Source: Nitrospira sp.
GTDB lineage: Bacteria; Nitrospirota; Thermodesulfovibrionia; Thermodesulfovibrionales; Dissulfurispiraceae
Direction of reading: 5' to 3'
Length of the DNA stretch: 64,000 bases
NCBI GenBank assembly: GCA_002634385.1
Contig: NSJL01000004.1
Location: 183,751 to 247,750, forward strand
The notes below the pieces were generated by a model, which was not told the origin of the DNA, did no database searches, and was given only the letters and a program-made list of their open reading frames with translations. A program made the position numbers and the translations under genes. Of this stretch, positions 53,771 to 62,723 are shown piece by piece (positions within the stretch are counted from its first letter, which is position 1; each line of letters starts with the position of its first letter).

Positions 53771-56320
53771 GTGAGCCTTTCCTTTTTTCAGAAACCAAGC
53801 CGCTACATCGATAGTGAGTTTAATGCAATAAAATACCACGCGGGGTCTTCCGGAGATGTCCGGAAGACCATGAGGGTACGGTGTGCGCTCGCTTTCCCCG
53901 ATGTCTATGAAGTGGGGATGTCCCATCTCGGACTCCGCATTCTCTATGACCTTGTTAACGGTCTGCCGCACGCCTCAGCCGAAAGGGTTTTCTCTCCATG
54001 GACCGATCTTGAGGAGCATCTGAAGAGGAGCGGTCTTCCCCTTTCGTCCCTTGAATCGAGCACGCCCCTTTCCGTGTTCGATATCGTCGGTTTCAGTCTG
54101 CAGTACGAGCTTTCGTACACAACCGTACTGAATATGCTCTCCCTTGGGGGGATTCCCCTCCGTTCCGCGGAGAGGCTTGCGGTAAAGGGGCAGATGCCCC
54201 TCGTGGTGGCAGGGGGACCCTGCACCGTGAACCCGATGCCCATGGCGCCGTTTATCGATGCTTTTCTTGTAGGCGACGGTGAAGAGGCGGTTCCGGAGCT
54301 GGTTGATGCGGTGCATCAGTGGAAGATGTCGGGGGACGGCAGGCGGGAATCCCTCCTTCGGGAGATCGCGCAACTGTCCGGGTTCTATGTCCCTTCTGTC
54401 CACGGGAAGGAAGCCCGTATCGGAAGGCGTTTTATCGCAGATCTCGATACGGCGCCCTATCCGACCAGGCCCGTGGTCCCCTATACCTCCATTGTCCACG
54501 ACAGAGTCACTATCGAGGTTTCCCGGGGCTGCACCATGGGGTGCAGGTTCTGTCAGGCGGGGATGATTTACCGTCCCCTCAGGGAAAGATCCCCCGGGCG
54601 GGTGCTGGAAATTGCCGGGGCTTCTCTGCGGAATACTGGGTATGACGAGGTCTCCCTCACCTCGCTCAGTGCCGGGGACTATTGCCATCTTCTCCCTGTC
54701 ACCCGTGAGTTCAACAGACGGTTCGGCGCATCGAAGATCGCCCTCTCTCTTCCCTCTTTGCGGGTGGCCTCTCTTAATCCGGACGTGCTGCGGGAGATAC
54801 GGTCCATACGGAATACCGGCTTCACTATTGCACCCGAGGCTGCCACGGAGCGGCTGCGGAGCGTCATCAACAAGGATTTCACCGATGACGATTATGAGAG
54901 GGCGCTGAAGGCGCTCTTCGAGGAGGGGTGGCTCAACCTTAAGATGTATTTCATGATCGGCCTCCCTACGGAGAGGGACGAAGATCTGGAAGCAATCCGG
55001 GAGATGGCGCTGAAGGCGCTGCGGATTGCGAAAAAGAACACCGGGAGGTTCGTCAATATCGGCATCACGATCTCCCCTTTTGTTCCCAAGGCCCATACCC
55101 CTTTCCAGTGGTACGGACAGAACACCCCCGGCGAGATGCAGAGAAAGCTGCTGTACCTGAAGGAGGTGCTGAGCAGCAAGAAGTTCAAGTTCAAGGGGCA
55201 TAACGGGGAAATGAGCCTTCTGGAGGGTGTCTTTGCACGGGGGGACGAGGGACTTGCCGATCTCGTGGAGAAGGCGTGGGAACTGGGCTGCCGTCTGGAC
55301 GGCTGGTCGGAACTGTTCGATTTCCGGAGATGGACCGATGCCATGGAAAGAACGGGCATCGACGGCCCTGCCTATGCGCGGAAGAGCTTTACCCGTGATG
55401 AGCAATTGCCGTGGGAGCCTATCAATATCGGGGTAAGGAAAGAGTTTCTCTATAAAGAGTACGAAAGGGCGCTGGCGGAAGAGAGGACGCCCGACTGCAA
55501 CAGAGTCTGCACTGCATGCGGACTGAGGTGCGGCGGCAAAGATCGTGAGGGACCGGTTCTGAAGACCGGGGGGGCGGAGCCTGGCGTTCCGGAAGCCGCA
55601 GCCCCGCCGGATGCGTATGCCGTACCGCAGGGCAGCAAACACGGTGCGGCGATACGGGTGCGGTGCCGGTTCTCAAAAGAGGGAAAGCTGCGGTATCTCT
55701 CCCATCTTGAGCTCTCCACCACCCTCATCAGGGGATTGCGCAGGGCGGGGATCCCCTTTGACTTTTCGAAGGGATTTCATCCCGCACCGAAGATCTCCTT
55801 CGGACAGCCTCTGGGAGTCGGTGTGGCCGGGGAAAGGGAATATTTTGATATGGAGGTTTTCACTCCTTTTGATATAGAATTTCATATGCGTGCGGTAAAC
55901 AGCGCCCTTCCTGAAGGAATCACCGTGCACAAAATGTCCGTCATCCCGGTAAGGGAGCCCTCCCTGGGCAGTTTCATCACACGGTACGAATACGAAGTCA
56001 GGGGGCTGGAGTTGAGCGAAGAGAGCACCGGTCTCCTCCCGCACCGTTTCTCCCGGCCTTTGTCCGAACCTTTGCCCGAACCTTTGATAGTACAGAGGGA
56101 GGGGAAAGACGTGGATATCTCACCCTGCATCGAGCGTGTGGAGCAAAAAACGGGACAGGAAGGGGTATCAGCGGTGACACTGGTCCTCAGGGAGACCGAT
56201 GCGGTCAAGGTGAGGGTCGGGGAGATTATCGGGGCGCTTTTCGGTGCCGATATGCGGGGATTGGAGATAACGAGAAAAGCGGTGTATGGCTGGAGGAACG
56301 GCTGGGTGGAGCCGCTCTAG
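53771..56320 (+). CDS. Radical SAM protein (TIGR03960-like) fused to DUF2344/TIGR03936 domain
   Basis: 849 residues. N-terminal B12-binding-like Rossmann region, radical SAM core with CTMGCRFC (Cys254, 258, 261), and a C-terminal DUF2344 domain (about 620-849; RVRCRFSKEGKLRYLSHLEL, GFHPAPKISFG). The two halves are separate genes in many Firmicutes next to rng and ribosomal protein genes; here they are one protein followed by rng. The exact reaction is unknown; context suggests RNA or ribosome modification. Between the halves is a CxxC-rich linker (CNRVCTACGLRCGG). Start is GTG 53771, with AAAAGG before it. Confidence 0.9.
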   Translation: MSLSFFQKPSRYIDSEFNAIKYHAGSSGDVRKTMRVRCALAFPDVYEVGMSHLGLRILYDLVNGLPHASAERVFSPWTDLEEHLKRSGLPLSSLESSTPLSVFDIVGFSLQYELSYTTVLNMLSLGGIPLRSAERLAVKGQMPLVVAGGPCTVNPMPMAPFIDAFLVGDGEEAVPELVDAVHQWKMSGDGRRESLLREIAQLSGFYVPSVHGKEARIGRRFIADLDTAPYPTRPVVPYTSIVHDRVTIEVSRGCTMGCRFCQAGMIYRPLRERSPGRVLEIAGASLRNTGYDEVSLTSLSAGDYCHLLPVTREFNRRFGASKIALSLPSLRVASLNPDVLREIRSIRNTGFTIAPEAATERLRSVINKDFTDDDYERALKALFEEGWLNLKMYFMIGLPTERDEDLEAIREMALKALRIAKKNTGRFVNIGITISPFVPKAHTPFQWYGQNTPGEMQRKLLYLKEVLSSKKFKFKGHNGEMSLLEGVFARGDEGLADLVEKAWELGCRLDGWSELFDFRRWTDAMERTGIDGPAYARKSFTRDEQLPWEPINIGVRKEFLYKEYERALAEERTPDCNRVCTACGLRCGGKDREGPVLKTGGAEPGVPEAAAPPDAYAVPQGSKHGAAIRVRCRFSKEGKLRYLSHLELSTTLIRGLRRAGIPFDFSKGFHPAPKISFGQPLGVGVAGEREYFDMEVFTPFDIEFHMRAVNSALPEGITVHKMSVIPVREPSLGSFITRYEYEVRGLELSEESTGLLPHRFSRPLSEPLPEPLIVQREGKDVDISPCIERVEQKTGQEGVSAVTLVLRETDAVKVRVGEIIGALFGADMRGLEITRKAVYGWRNGWVEPL

Positions 56321-56339
56321 GGTGCATCGTATACACCCT
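56319..56339 (+). terminator. Hairpin containing the radical SAM gene's stop codon
   Basis: AGGGTG (56319-56324) pairs with CACCCT (56334-56339) around a 9-base loop; the stop TAG supplies the first two bases. No T-run. Similar to the hairpin at 36453. Confidence 0.45.
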
Positions 56340-56439
56340 GGAGGAAAAGCGGACGGGAACAAGGGGAAGGCATACAACAAGAGGCCGGGAATGAAGACGT
56401 TCTGCCATGCCTTCCGGAACGATGGAGAATGAGACTGCG

Positions 56440-57948
56440 ATGACAGGCGAACTGGTTATCAATGTAACAAGGGAAGAGAGCAGGGTTGCCCTCCTCGAAG
56501 GCGGCCAGGTGGTCGAGTTGTACATCGAAAGGAAGAGGGATGCGAGCCTTGTCGGCAATATCTACAAGGGAAAGGTCCTGAAGATACTGCCCGGTATGCA
56601 GTCTTCGTTCATCGATATCGGGCTCGAAAAGGCGGCCTTCCTCTATGTGGCGGATATCATGACGGATATGGGCGACTACTATTCCGCATTCCTCGACAGC
56701 GAGGTGGTGGACCAGGAGCTGTACTCACGGGCGGAATATGTGGAGAAGACCTTTTCCATCGAGGAGCTGATCCAGGAGGGCCAGGAGTTGCTGGTCCAGG
56801 TCTCCAAGGACCCCATCGGCACCAAGGGAGCACGGGTAACCTCCTATGTCACCCTGCCCGGCAGGTACGTTGTCCTGATGCCCAATGTGGAGCATGTGGG
56901 GATCTCCCGGAGAATCGAGAATGAAGAGACCCGCACCCTGCTGAAGAGCATCGCCGCGGAAGTGAGGCCGAAGGGGTTCGGGCTGATCATGAGGACGGCG
57001 TGCGAAGACGCCACCATCGACGAGATCAGGCGGGATCTCGAGTTCCTGCTTCTGCTCTGGGAGAATATCCAGAAAAAGAAGGAAAAGGTGTCCGCCCCCT
57101 CTCTCCTGTACAGCGACCTCGACCTGGTGTTCAGAAGCGTGCGGGATTTCATGAGCCACGAAGTGGAACGTCTCATCATCGATTCCCCCGATGAGTACGA
57201 GAGGTTGAAGGACTTCGCCAGATCGTATTTCCCGCGCCTGATCGACAAGATCGAGCTGTACGAAGGAAGGGAGCCGGTTTTCGATGCCTTTGGAATAGAG
57301 CTCGATATATCGCGGGTCCTGGGCAGAAGGGTGTGGCTCAAGTCCGGGGGGTATATCGTCATCGACCAGACGGAGGCGATGACGGTGATCGATGTGAATA
57401 CCGGCAAGTTCGTGGGAAAGGAGAACCTCGAAGATACCATCCTGAAGACGAACCTCGAAGCGGTAAAGGAGATTGCCTACCAGATACGGCTCAGGAACCT
57501 CGGCGGGATTATCATCACCGACTTCATCGATATGGAGAAGGCCGAAAACCGGGAAAAGGTGTTCAAGGCCTTTGTCGAGGCGATGAAGAAGGACAGGGCG
57601 AAGAACACCATCTACACTATCTCCGAGCTCGGCATCATCCAGATGACAAGGAAGCGGGTGAGAGAGAGTCTCGGGCGGGTGCTGTGCGAGCAATGCCCCT
57701 ACTGCGAAGGCAGGGGGTTCATCAAGTCCGCACGAACTGTGGCATACGAGATATTCAGGAAGGTGCGAAAGATGAACCTTGCCAGCGGGACCATGGCGAT
57801 GATAAAGGCCAACCACGCTGTTGCCGAGCTTCTTTCCGACGAGGAGAGGCAGGGGATCGAAGAGATCGAGGAAGAGTACGGTATACAGCTCATCATCAAA
57901 GAGGATATAAAGCTGCACCAGGAGAACTACGAGATCACGGTGCTGTAA
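56440..57948 (+). CDS. rng: Ribonuclease G (RNase E/G family)
   Basis: 502 residues. I prefer ATG 56440 because the protein then begins MTGELVINVT, like RNase G; in-frame ATGs at 56407 and 56422 are possible. S1-type domain (about 35-125), RNase H-like region, catalytic metal site in VIDVNTGKFVG with NLEAVKEIAYQIRLRNLGGIIITDFIDM, and the zinc-link CEQCPYC. The enzyme matures 16S rRNA 5' ends and starts mRNA decay. It sits behind the radical SAM/DUF2344 gene as in many bacteria. Confidence 0.95.
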   Translation: MTGELVINVTREESRVALLEGGQVVELYIERKRDASLVGNIYKGKVLKILPGMQSSFIDIGLEKAAFLYVADIMTDMGDYYSAFLDSEVVDQELYSRAEYVEKTFSIEELIQEGQELLVQVSKDPIGTKGARVTSYVTLPGRYVVLMPNVEHVGISRRIENEETRTLLKSIAAEVRPKGFGLIMRTACEDATIDEIRRDLEFLLLLWENIQKKKEKVSAPSLLYSDLDLVFRSVRDFMSHEVERLIIDSPDEYERLKDFARSYFPRLIDKIELYEGREPVFDAFGIELDISRVLGRRVWLKSGGYIVIDQTEAMTVIDVNTGKFVGKENLEDTILKTNLEAVKEIAYQIRLRNLGGIIITDFIDMEKAENREKVFKAFVEAMKKDRAKNTIYTISELGIIQMTRKRVRESLGRVLCEQCPYCEGRGFIKSARTVAYEIFRKVRKMNLASGTMAMIKANHAVAELLSDEERQGIEEIEEEYGIQLIIKEDIKLHQENYEITVL

Positions 57949-58015
57949 AACCATAGAGAAGACGGATGGCGGGGCGCCGCGCAAAAATCAGCGTACGCTG
58001 CGCATCGCGAAGGAT

Positions 58016-58804
58016 ATGACGGAAAAGTTCGAGAAACTCCTCTCCCTGCTGCGGGAAATGCATTCTGTAGTCCTTGCCTTTTCCGGGGGCGTCGACAGTA
58101 CCTTTCTCCTGAACGCCATCAAGGAGGCGGACATTTACTCCCTTGCGGTCATCGGCCGCTCGGATACCATGCCGGAGAGCGAGTTCCGGCATGCGGAGGA
58201 TCTGGTGCGCCGTATCGGGGTCTCCTACGAAGTGATCACCACCCATGAGCTCGAAAATCCCGATTTTGCCCGGAACCCCCGGAACCGGTGCTTCTACTGC
58301 AAGGAGGAGCTCTTTTCGAAGCTCGGCGGGATCGCCCATGCAAAGGGATACCGGTATGTGGTGGACGGCAGTAATGCCGACGATCTTTCGGACTGGAGGC
58401 CCGGCAGGCAGGCCGCCTTGAAATGCGGGGTGCGGAGCCCCCTTGCGGAGACGGAGCTTACCAAGAAGGAGATACGGGAGCTTTCCCGGGCGATGGGACT
58501 CCCGACCTGGGCGAAACCGGCCTCTCCCTGTCTCTCCTCACGGTTCCCTTACGGCACGGAGATTACGCGGGAGGCCCTCAGAAGGGTCGAGGTGTCGGAA
58601 GAGTTCCTGAAGGGCCTCGGGTTCAGGGAGCTGCGGGTGCGCAGCCACCATGAAGTGGCAAGGATAGAGGTGGGTGCCGGAGAGATCGGCCGGCTTCTTG
58701 ACGAGGGGCTGCGCAAGGAGATTGTGGTGCACCTGAAGAAATTCGGTTTCAAGTATGTGGCGGTCGACCTGGAGGGCTTCAGAAGCGGGAGCCTCAATGA
58801 GTAG
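58016..58804 (+). CDS. larE: LarE-family ATP-dependent sulfur transferase
   Basis: 262 residues. PP-loop SGGVDS at 23-28, CFYCKEEL, and PCLSSRFPYG with Cys172, which matches the sacrificial cysteine that LarE uses to donate sulfur to the nickel-pincer nucleotide. LarB/LarC and a nickel enzyme such as LarA should accompany it; none are in the window. The next gene overlaps its last bases. Related PP-loop sulfurtransferases are alternatives, but the Cys motif favours LarE. Confidence 0.9.
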   Translation: MTEKFEKLLSLLREMHSVVLAFSGGVDSTFLLNAIKEADIYSLAVIGRSDTMPESEFRHAEDLVRRIGVSYEVITTHELENPDFARNPRNRCFYCKEELFSKLGGIAHAKGYRYVVDGSNADDLSDWRPGRQAALKCGVRSPLAETELTKKEIRELSRAMGLPTWAKPASPCLSSRFPYGTEITREALRRVEVSEEFLKGLGFRELRVRSHHEVARIEVGAGEIGRLLDEGLRKEIVVHLKKFGFKYVAVDLEGFRSGSLNE

Positions 58805-60038
58805 TGCCGGGAGCAGGAACGCGCAGCGGCGTTCAGGCCCGGAGCTCGATTCCTGTGTCCGGTGCGGAAGCTGCAAAGCGCACTGTCCTTCGTACCGGCA
58901 GGAGGGGACGGAGGGGGCGAGCGCGCGGGGGCGGGCCGTCCTGCTGAAGCAGTTCCTCGAGGGAACCCTGGAGCCTTCCGCACTCCTGGATGAACGGATC
59001 TTCACCTGTATTCTCTGCGGTGCGTGCAACAAGCTCTGTCCTCTCGGGATCGACGTGACCGGGGCGGTGTATGAGGGAAGGAGAAGGCTCAGCGCCTTCA
59101 ACAGGAGAAGAAAGCTCCTCGGCTTCGGAATGGAGTTTGTCCTGAAGAGGCCCTCCTTCAGTTTCCGGGCGCTTCAATTTCTCGAGGGGCTCAACGAAGT
59201 ATTTCCCCTCCACCGGATCAAGCCTTTCGGAACGCTGAGACAGATGGGGATCACGGTTCCCGATTCCGGGCTCAGGGAGGGGGAGTCCCTTTTCCGGGTA
59301 TCCCGGCCGAAGGGGAGGGTAGCGGTTTTTGCGGGGTGTACTTCGAATTTCCTCTACCCGCACCTGGGGAAGGCCCTGATACGCAGCCTGAATGCATTGC
59401 GGTACGAAGTGGTGCTCCCCAAAGGGGAAGTATGCTGCGGAGCGCCGCTTATGGGGCTTGGCCTTACGGAGGACGCCGCGGAACTGGCGGAAAGGAACCT
59501 GCATGTCTTCAGAAGGCTGAAAGTGGAGGCGGTGGTGGGTCTCTGTCCTACCTGTGTTCACTTTATCAAAAGCGAATACCGGAAACTGGGGGGGGACGGG
59601 CTCGGGAACGCCCTCGATGTGGCGCAGTTTTTTGCTGGAGAACGGCTTCCGGAGGACAGCAGTACGCAGGGGCACCGTACCGCATCCCGCATTGTATACC
59701 ATGACCCCTGCCATTCCCTCAACTATCTGGGAGTGCGTGCCGAGCCGAGACAGATCCTGCGGGACAGGGGGATTGCCGTCAGTGAGGTGGAAAGGGGGTG
59801 CTGCGGGTTCGGGGGAGCATTCAGGGTGCTCTACCCGGAGCTTTCCGGGAGCATCCTCGAAGAGAGGCGGGAAGCCTACCGCTCTGCGGATATGATCGTT
59901 ACCTCCTGTCCGAATTGCATCCTCCAGCTCAGGAGCGGGTTGAAAGACAAAGAGGTAAAGCATCTTATCGAAATCATCGAAGAGGGAGTGAAGGGGAACA
60001 GACATGAGAGAGGAAGACAAGCCGGAAAACAGAGTTGA
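58797..60038 (+). CDS. Fe-S oxidoreductase subunit, GlcF/CCG-domain type
   Basis: 413 residues. Two 4Fe-4S motifs near the N-terminus (CVRCGSCKAHCP and CILCGACNKLCP), then two CCG domains (CCGAPLMG, CCGFGGAF) with further Cys pairs (CPTC, CPNC). Such proteins carry electrons from FAD-linked 2-hydroxyacid oxidases (glycolate or lactate) to the electron chain; the flavin subunit is not adjacent. It starts at ATG 58797 inside the larE 3' end. LarE supplies sulfur for the lactate racemase cofactor, so a lactate link is possible. Its C-terminus overlaps the next gene by 35 bases. Confidence 0.85.
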   Translation: MSSAGSRNAQRRSGPELDSCVRCGSCKAHCPSYRQEGTEGASARGRAVLLKQFLEGTLEPSALLDERIFTCILCGACNKLCPLGIDVTGAVYEGRRRLSAFNRRRKLLGFGMEFVLKRPSFSFRALQFLEGLNEVFPLHRIKPFGTLRQMGITVPDSGLREGESLFRVSRPKGRVAVFAGCTSNFLYPHLGKALIRSLNALRYEVVLPKGEVCCGAPLMGLGLTEDAAELAERNLHVFRRLKVEAVVGLCPTCVHFIKSEYRKLGGDGLGNALDVAQFFAGERLPEDSSTQGHRTASRIVYHDPCHSLNYLGVRAEPRQILRDRGIAVSEVERGCCGFGGAFRVLYPELSGSILEERREAYRSADMIVTSCPNCILQLRSGLKDKEVKHLIEIIEEGVKGNRHERGRQAGKQS

Positions 60039-60759
60039 GATCCTGACCCCCCAGGGGCTGGAAAGCAGCGGTGCGCCGCAGAAAATGCGCATGAAGAAGA
60101 GGAGCCACTGTGTCCGGTGCGGCTCCTGCTGTAAAGGGGGCGGACCGGTGCTCACGAAGGGGGATCTGCCCCTGTTCCTGAGCGGGATCCTTTCCCATGA
60201 GACGGCGTATACCATACGGGAAGGCGAGTTGGTGAGGACGGAGGGTGACGAAGAGATATTCGCGGCCCCTATGGAGCTTATCAAGATACGGGAGAAGGAG
60301 GGGGCCCGGGGATGCTTTTTCCATGGGGAGGAGGCGGGCTGTGCCATCTACGAGAACCGTCCCTCCCAGTGCAGGGCCTACAAGTGCTGGGCGCCGGAGG
60401 ACCTGCTGACGGGTCTTGAAAAGGAACGGCTGACGAGAAAGGAGATCTTCGGCTCCGTCGGGATTCTTCTGGAGATCATCGCGCGGCATGAGGAAAAGTC
60501 CTCGTACGGAAGGCTTTCCGCGGCCTTCGAAAGGCTGGCCCAGGGCAGCGAGGATGCGGTGGAAGAGATCATGGACGCCCTCCAGTACGATACGTATGTA
60601 AGGCCTTTTCTGACGGAGCGGTTTTCGGTGCCCGGGGAGACGCTGGATCTGATCCTTGGCAGGCCGCTGGTCGAGACGGTCAACGCATTCGGCTTCAGAA
60701 TCGAGCGGGAGGGAGATGAATACATTCTACTACCAATAGAGACGGAGGAGCAGAAGTGA
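60004..60759 (+). CDS. YkgJ-family cysteine-cluster protein
   Basis: 251 residues. [12 protein letters not shown] near residue 36 and CRAYKCW near 122 fit the CxxCxxCC / C-x3-C pattern of the YkgJ family, which is thought to bind Fe or Zn. The C-terminal half is helical with no further motif. It overlaps the preceding Fe-S gene by 35 bases and the next by 4 (GTGA), so it is translationally coupled. Function unknown; it may assemble or protect the metal centre of a partner. Confidence 0.85.
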   Translation: MREEDKPENRVEILTPQGLESSGAPQKMRMKKRSHCVRCGSCCKGGGPVLTKGDLPLFLSGILSHETAYTIREGELVRTEGDEEIFAAPMELIKIREKEGARGCFFHGEEAGCAIYENRPSQCRAYKCWAPEDLLTGLEKERLTRKEIFGSVGILLEIIARHEEKSSYGRLSAAFERLAQGSEDAVEEIMDALQYDTYVRPFLTERFSVPGETLDLILGRPLVETVNAFGFRIEREGDEYILLPIETEEQK

Positions 60760-61406
60760 AATTTTTCATCGATACGGCAAATGTGGAGGAGATCAGGAAG
60801 GCCTGGGAAGTGGGGGTAATTGACGGGGTGACCACGAATCCTTCGTTGATGGCGCGGGAGAAGGGGAATCCGGTGGACATTCTGAAGGAGATCTGCAGCG
60901 TCGTCGACGGTCCGGTGAGCGCGGAAGCGGTAAGCCTCCGGGTGGAGGAGATGGTGAAAGAGGGCGAAGAGCTCGCAAAAATCCATGAGAACATCGTGGT
61001 GAAGATCCCCATGACGGAGGACGGGCTCCGGGCGGTGAAGAGACTCTCCTCGGCAGGGATCAGGACCAACGTGACCCTTATCTTCTCCGCCAGCCAGGCG
61101 CTGCTTGCGGCAAAGGCCGGGGCGACCTACGTGAGCCCCTTTGTGGGGAGGCTCGATGACATCAGCCATGTGGGCATGGATATCATCGGCGATATCCAAT
61201 CCATTTTCGAGAACTACCTCTTCGATACGGAAGTGATCGTCGCGAGCATACGGAACCCTCTCCACGTGGTCGATGCGGCAAAAGTAGGGGCGGATATCGC
61301 CACTATCCCCTATAGCGTCATCACCCAGCTCATCAAGCATCCATTGACGGATATAGGGATAGAGAAGTTTCTGAAAGATTGGGAAAAGGTGAAAAAAGAC
61401 AGGTAA
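60756..61406 (+). CDS. fsa: Transaldolase-like / fructose-6-phosphate aldolase
   Basis: 216 residues, the short (FSA/TalC) form. It starts with GTG inside the previous stop (GTGA). Begins [12 protein letters not shown], has GVTTNPSL and the Schiff-base lysine in NIVVKIPMT, and ends KKDR with its stop TAA in repeat copy 3. The family either transfers dihydroxyacetone units (transaldolase) or cleaves fructose-6-phosphate; members of this length in other bacteria are usually transaldolases in practice. In an operon with Fe-S, YkgJ and LarE genes no direct metabolic link is evident. Confidence 0.92.
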   Translation: MKFFIDTANVEEIRKAWEVGVIDGVTTNPSLMAREKGNPVDILKEICSVVDGPVSAEAVSLRVEEMVKEGEELAKIHENIVVKIPMTEDGLRAVKRLSSAGIRTNVTLIFSASQALLAAKAGATYVSPFVGRLDDISHVGMDIIGDIQSIFENYLFDTEVIVASIRNPLHVVDAAKVGADIATIPYSVITQLIKHPLTDIGIEKFLKDWEKVKKDR

Positions 61407-61584
61407 AGGTAGAGGTAAAGGTAAAGGTAAAGGTAAAGAGTAAGACAGAAAAGACTGAGAAAAAAACTTAAAGAAAAAAGGCAAAGGATGAGACAGTAGA
61501 GGTAAAGTAAAAACAGAAGAGAGAAAAGAAGAACAGAGTTGTCTTTTTCTCTACCTCTACCTTTACCTGGTTTTCTTCTGTTTT
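61392..61584. repeat. GGTAAA-arm hairpin repeat, copy 3
   Basis: Begins AAAAAAGACAGGTAAAGG, so the fsa stop TAA is part of it. Six GGTARA units run from about 61402 to 61437. A second left-arm-like block (GGATGAGACAGTAGAGGTAA, then AGTAAAAACAG) follows, then centre ACAGAGTTGTC and right arm CTCTACCTCTACCTTTACC then TGGTTTTCTTCTG. It is the longest copy. No ORF. Confidence 0.85.
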
Positions 61585-61596
61585 GGGAGTGGTGAG

Positions 61597-61818
61597 ATGA
61601 GCGAAGAATGGGTGGAGCTTCTGGTTACCTATGATCCCCTCGAGGCGGAGATGATAAAGGATCTGCTGGAGAGCGGGGATATCCCGGTAGTGCTGCGCTC
61701 GTCCAAGGTGAGCCCCTATCCGGTGAATGTCGGAAAGATCGGCGAGATCAGGATCCTGGTCAGAAAGGAAGACAGGGATACGGCGGAAGAAGTGATACGG
61801 GGTTCCGCACCGGAATGA
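61597..61818 (+). CDS. DUF2007 putative signal-transducing protein
   Basis: 73 residues: EWVELLVTYDPLEAEMIKDLLESGDIPVVLRS, then EIRILVRKEDRDTAEEVIRG. This is the PII-like DUF2007 pattern: a short beta-alpha-beta ferredoxin-like fold. Function unproven. Ribosome site GGGAGTGGTGAG. It overlaps the next gene by four bases (ATGA), so it may regulate or bind the cyclase made next. Confidence 0.8.
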   Translation: MSEEWVELLVTYDPLEAEMIKDLLESGDIPVVLRSSKVSPYPVNVGKIGEIRILVRKEDRDTAEEVIRGSAPE

Positions 61819-62708
61819 AAGACCAGAGGACGATACTCGTAGCGAACGCCCTGGATCTGGCCCGGGTGACGGGGAGTCACCGCATTCTCCTTTTCCTCAA
61901 TACCCCCCATGATTTCCGGTGGTTCCTGAAGTCCCGGTTTACCAGGGAGTCCGGCATTGTCCTGGTCGTTCCCGCTGCCCTGCCCCTGAAAGAGTCGGAC
62001 TGCAGGATCGCCGGCGTGGAGGTCATACGGAGTTGGTCGGGCAATCAGAGCCGGTTTTCACGGATCAAATACGCATTTCTCCACTGCGTGCAGCAGAAGG
62101 TGATACGGGTGGACAGCAGGGTGGTGTGTGTCCTCGGACCGTGGGGGAAGAGCCATCTCGACACCATCACCGTCCACGATCTCTCCCTTTCCTGGAGCGA
62201 GGACTTTCCCTTCGACCCCCTTTCCCTCGTCGCCCACAGAGGATTCGATACCATTATGGCGGTGATCGACATAGCCCTCGATATCGGCGCCATGGGGCGG
62301 GAGGGGAGTCCGGTGGGAACGGCTTTCATCATCGGCGATACGGAAAAGGTCCTTACCCTCTCCCACCAGGCGGTTTTCAATCCCTTCCGGGGGTATTCGA
62401 AGAAAGAGCGGCTTATTACCCGGCCTGAAGTAGTAGAGAGCATCAAGGAACTCTCGAAGCTGGACGGCGCCTTCATCATCTCCGATACGGGCGCCGTGGA
62501 GGCGGCGGGAAGGCATCTCGATGCACGGAGCATCACCACGGGAAAACTGAAGGGCTTCGGTTCCCGGCACCGCTCTGCTGCGGGCATCACCCGTATGACC
62601 GGGGCTATTGCCGTAGTGGTCTCGGAGAGCACCGGACGGGTAACGGTTTTCGAAAAAGGGCATATCATAGCCACCCTCGAGCCGGTGATCAGCAGGAGGC
62701 TGGAGTAA
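61815..62708 (+). CDS. Diadenylate cyclase (DAC-domain) protein, DacZ-like architecture
   Basis: 297 residues. The C-terminal domain has the DAC signatures DGAFII (Asp217) and GSRHRSAAGITR (RHR at 251-253), the metal and ATP sites for making c-di-AMP from two ATP. The N-terminal 150 residues lack membrane segments and resemble the pyruvate-kinase C-terminal-like domain of archaeal DacZ. That makes it soluble, unlike CdaA, and without the DNA-binding domain of DisA. It overlaps the DUF2007 gene by four bases. Expected role: c-di-AMP signalling on osmolyte or potassium state. Confidence 0.85.
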   Translation: MKDQRTILVANALDLARVTGSHRILLFLNTPHDFRWFLKSRFTRESGIVLVVPAALPLKESDCRIAGVEVIRSWSGNQSRFSRIKYAFLHCVQQKVIRVDSRVVCVLGPWGKSHLDTITVHDLSLSWSEDFPFDPLSLVAHRGFDTIMAVIDIALDIGAMGREGSPVGTAFIIGDTEKVLTLSHQAVFNPFRGYSKKERLITRPEVVESIKELSKLDGAFIISDTGAVEAAGRHLDARSITTGKLKGFGSRHRSAAGITRMTGAIAVVVSESTGRVTVFEKGHIIATLEPVISRRLE

Positions 62709-62723
62709 AGCAGGTCACCCTTC

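Noticed and set aside
53117..53971. N-terminal extension of the TonB-family frame with FFAGA repeats
   Set aside because: It is the complement of the Lys/Ala/Pro repeat gene. The membrane anchor at 53116 is the natural start of the TonB-type protein.
61402..61437. Simple microsatellite or CRISPR in the GGTARA units
   Set aside because: The hexamers are part of a longer element with a matching right arm and two other copies; there are no spacers.
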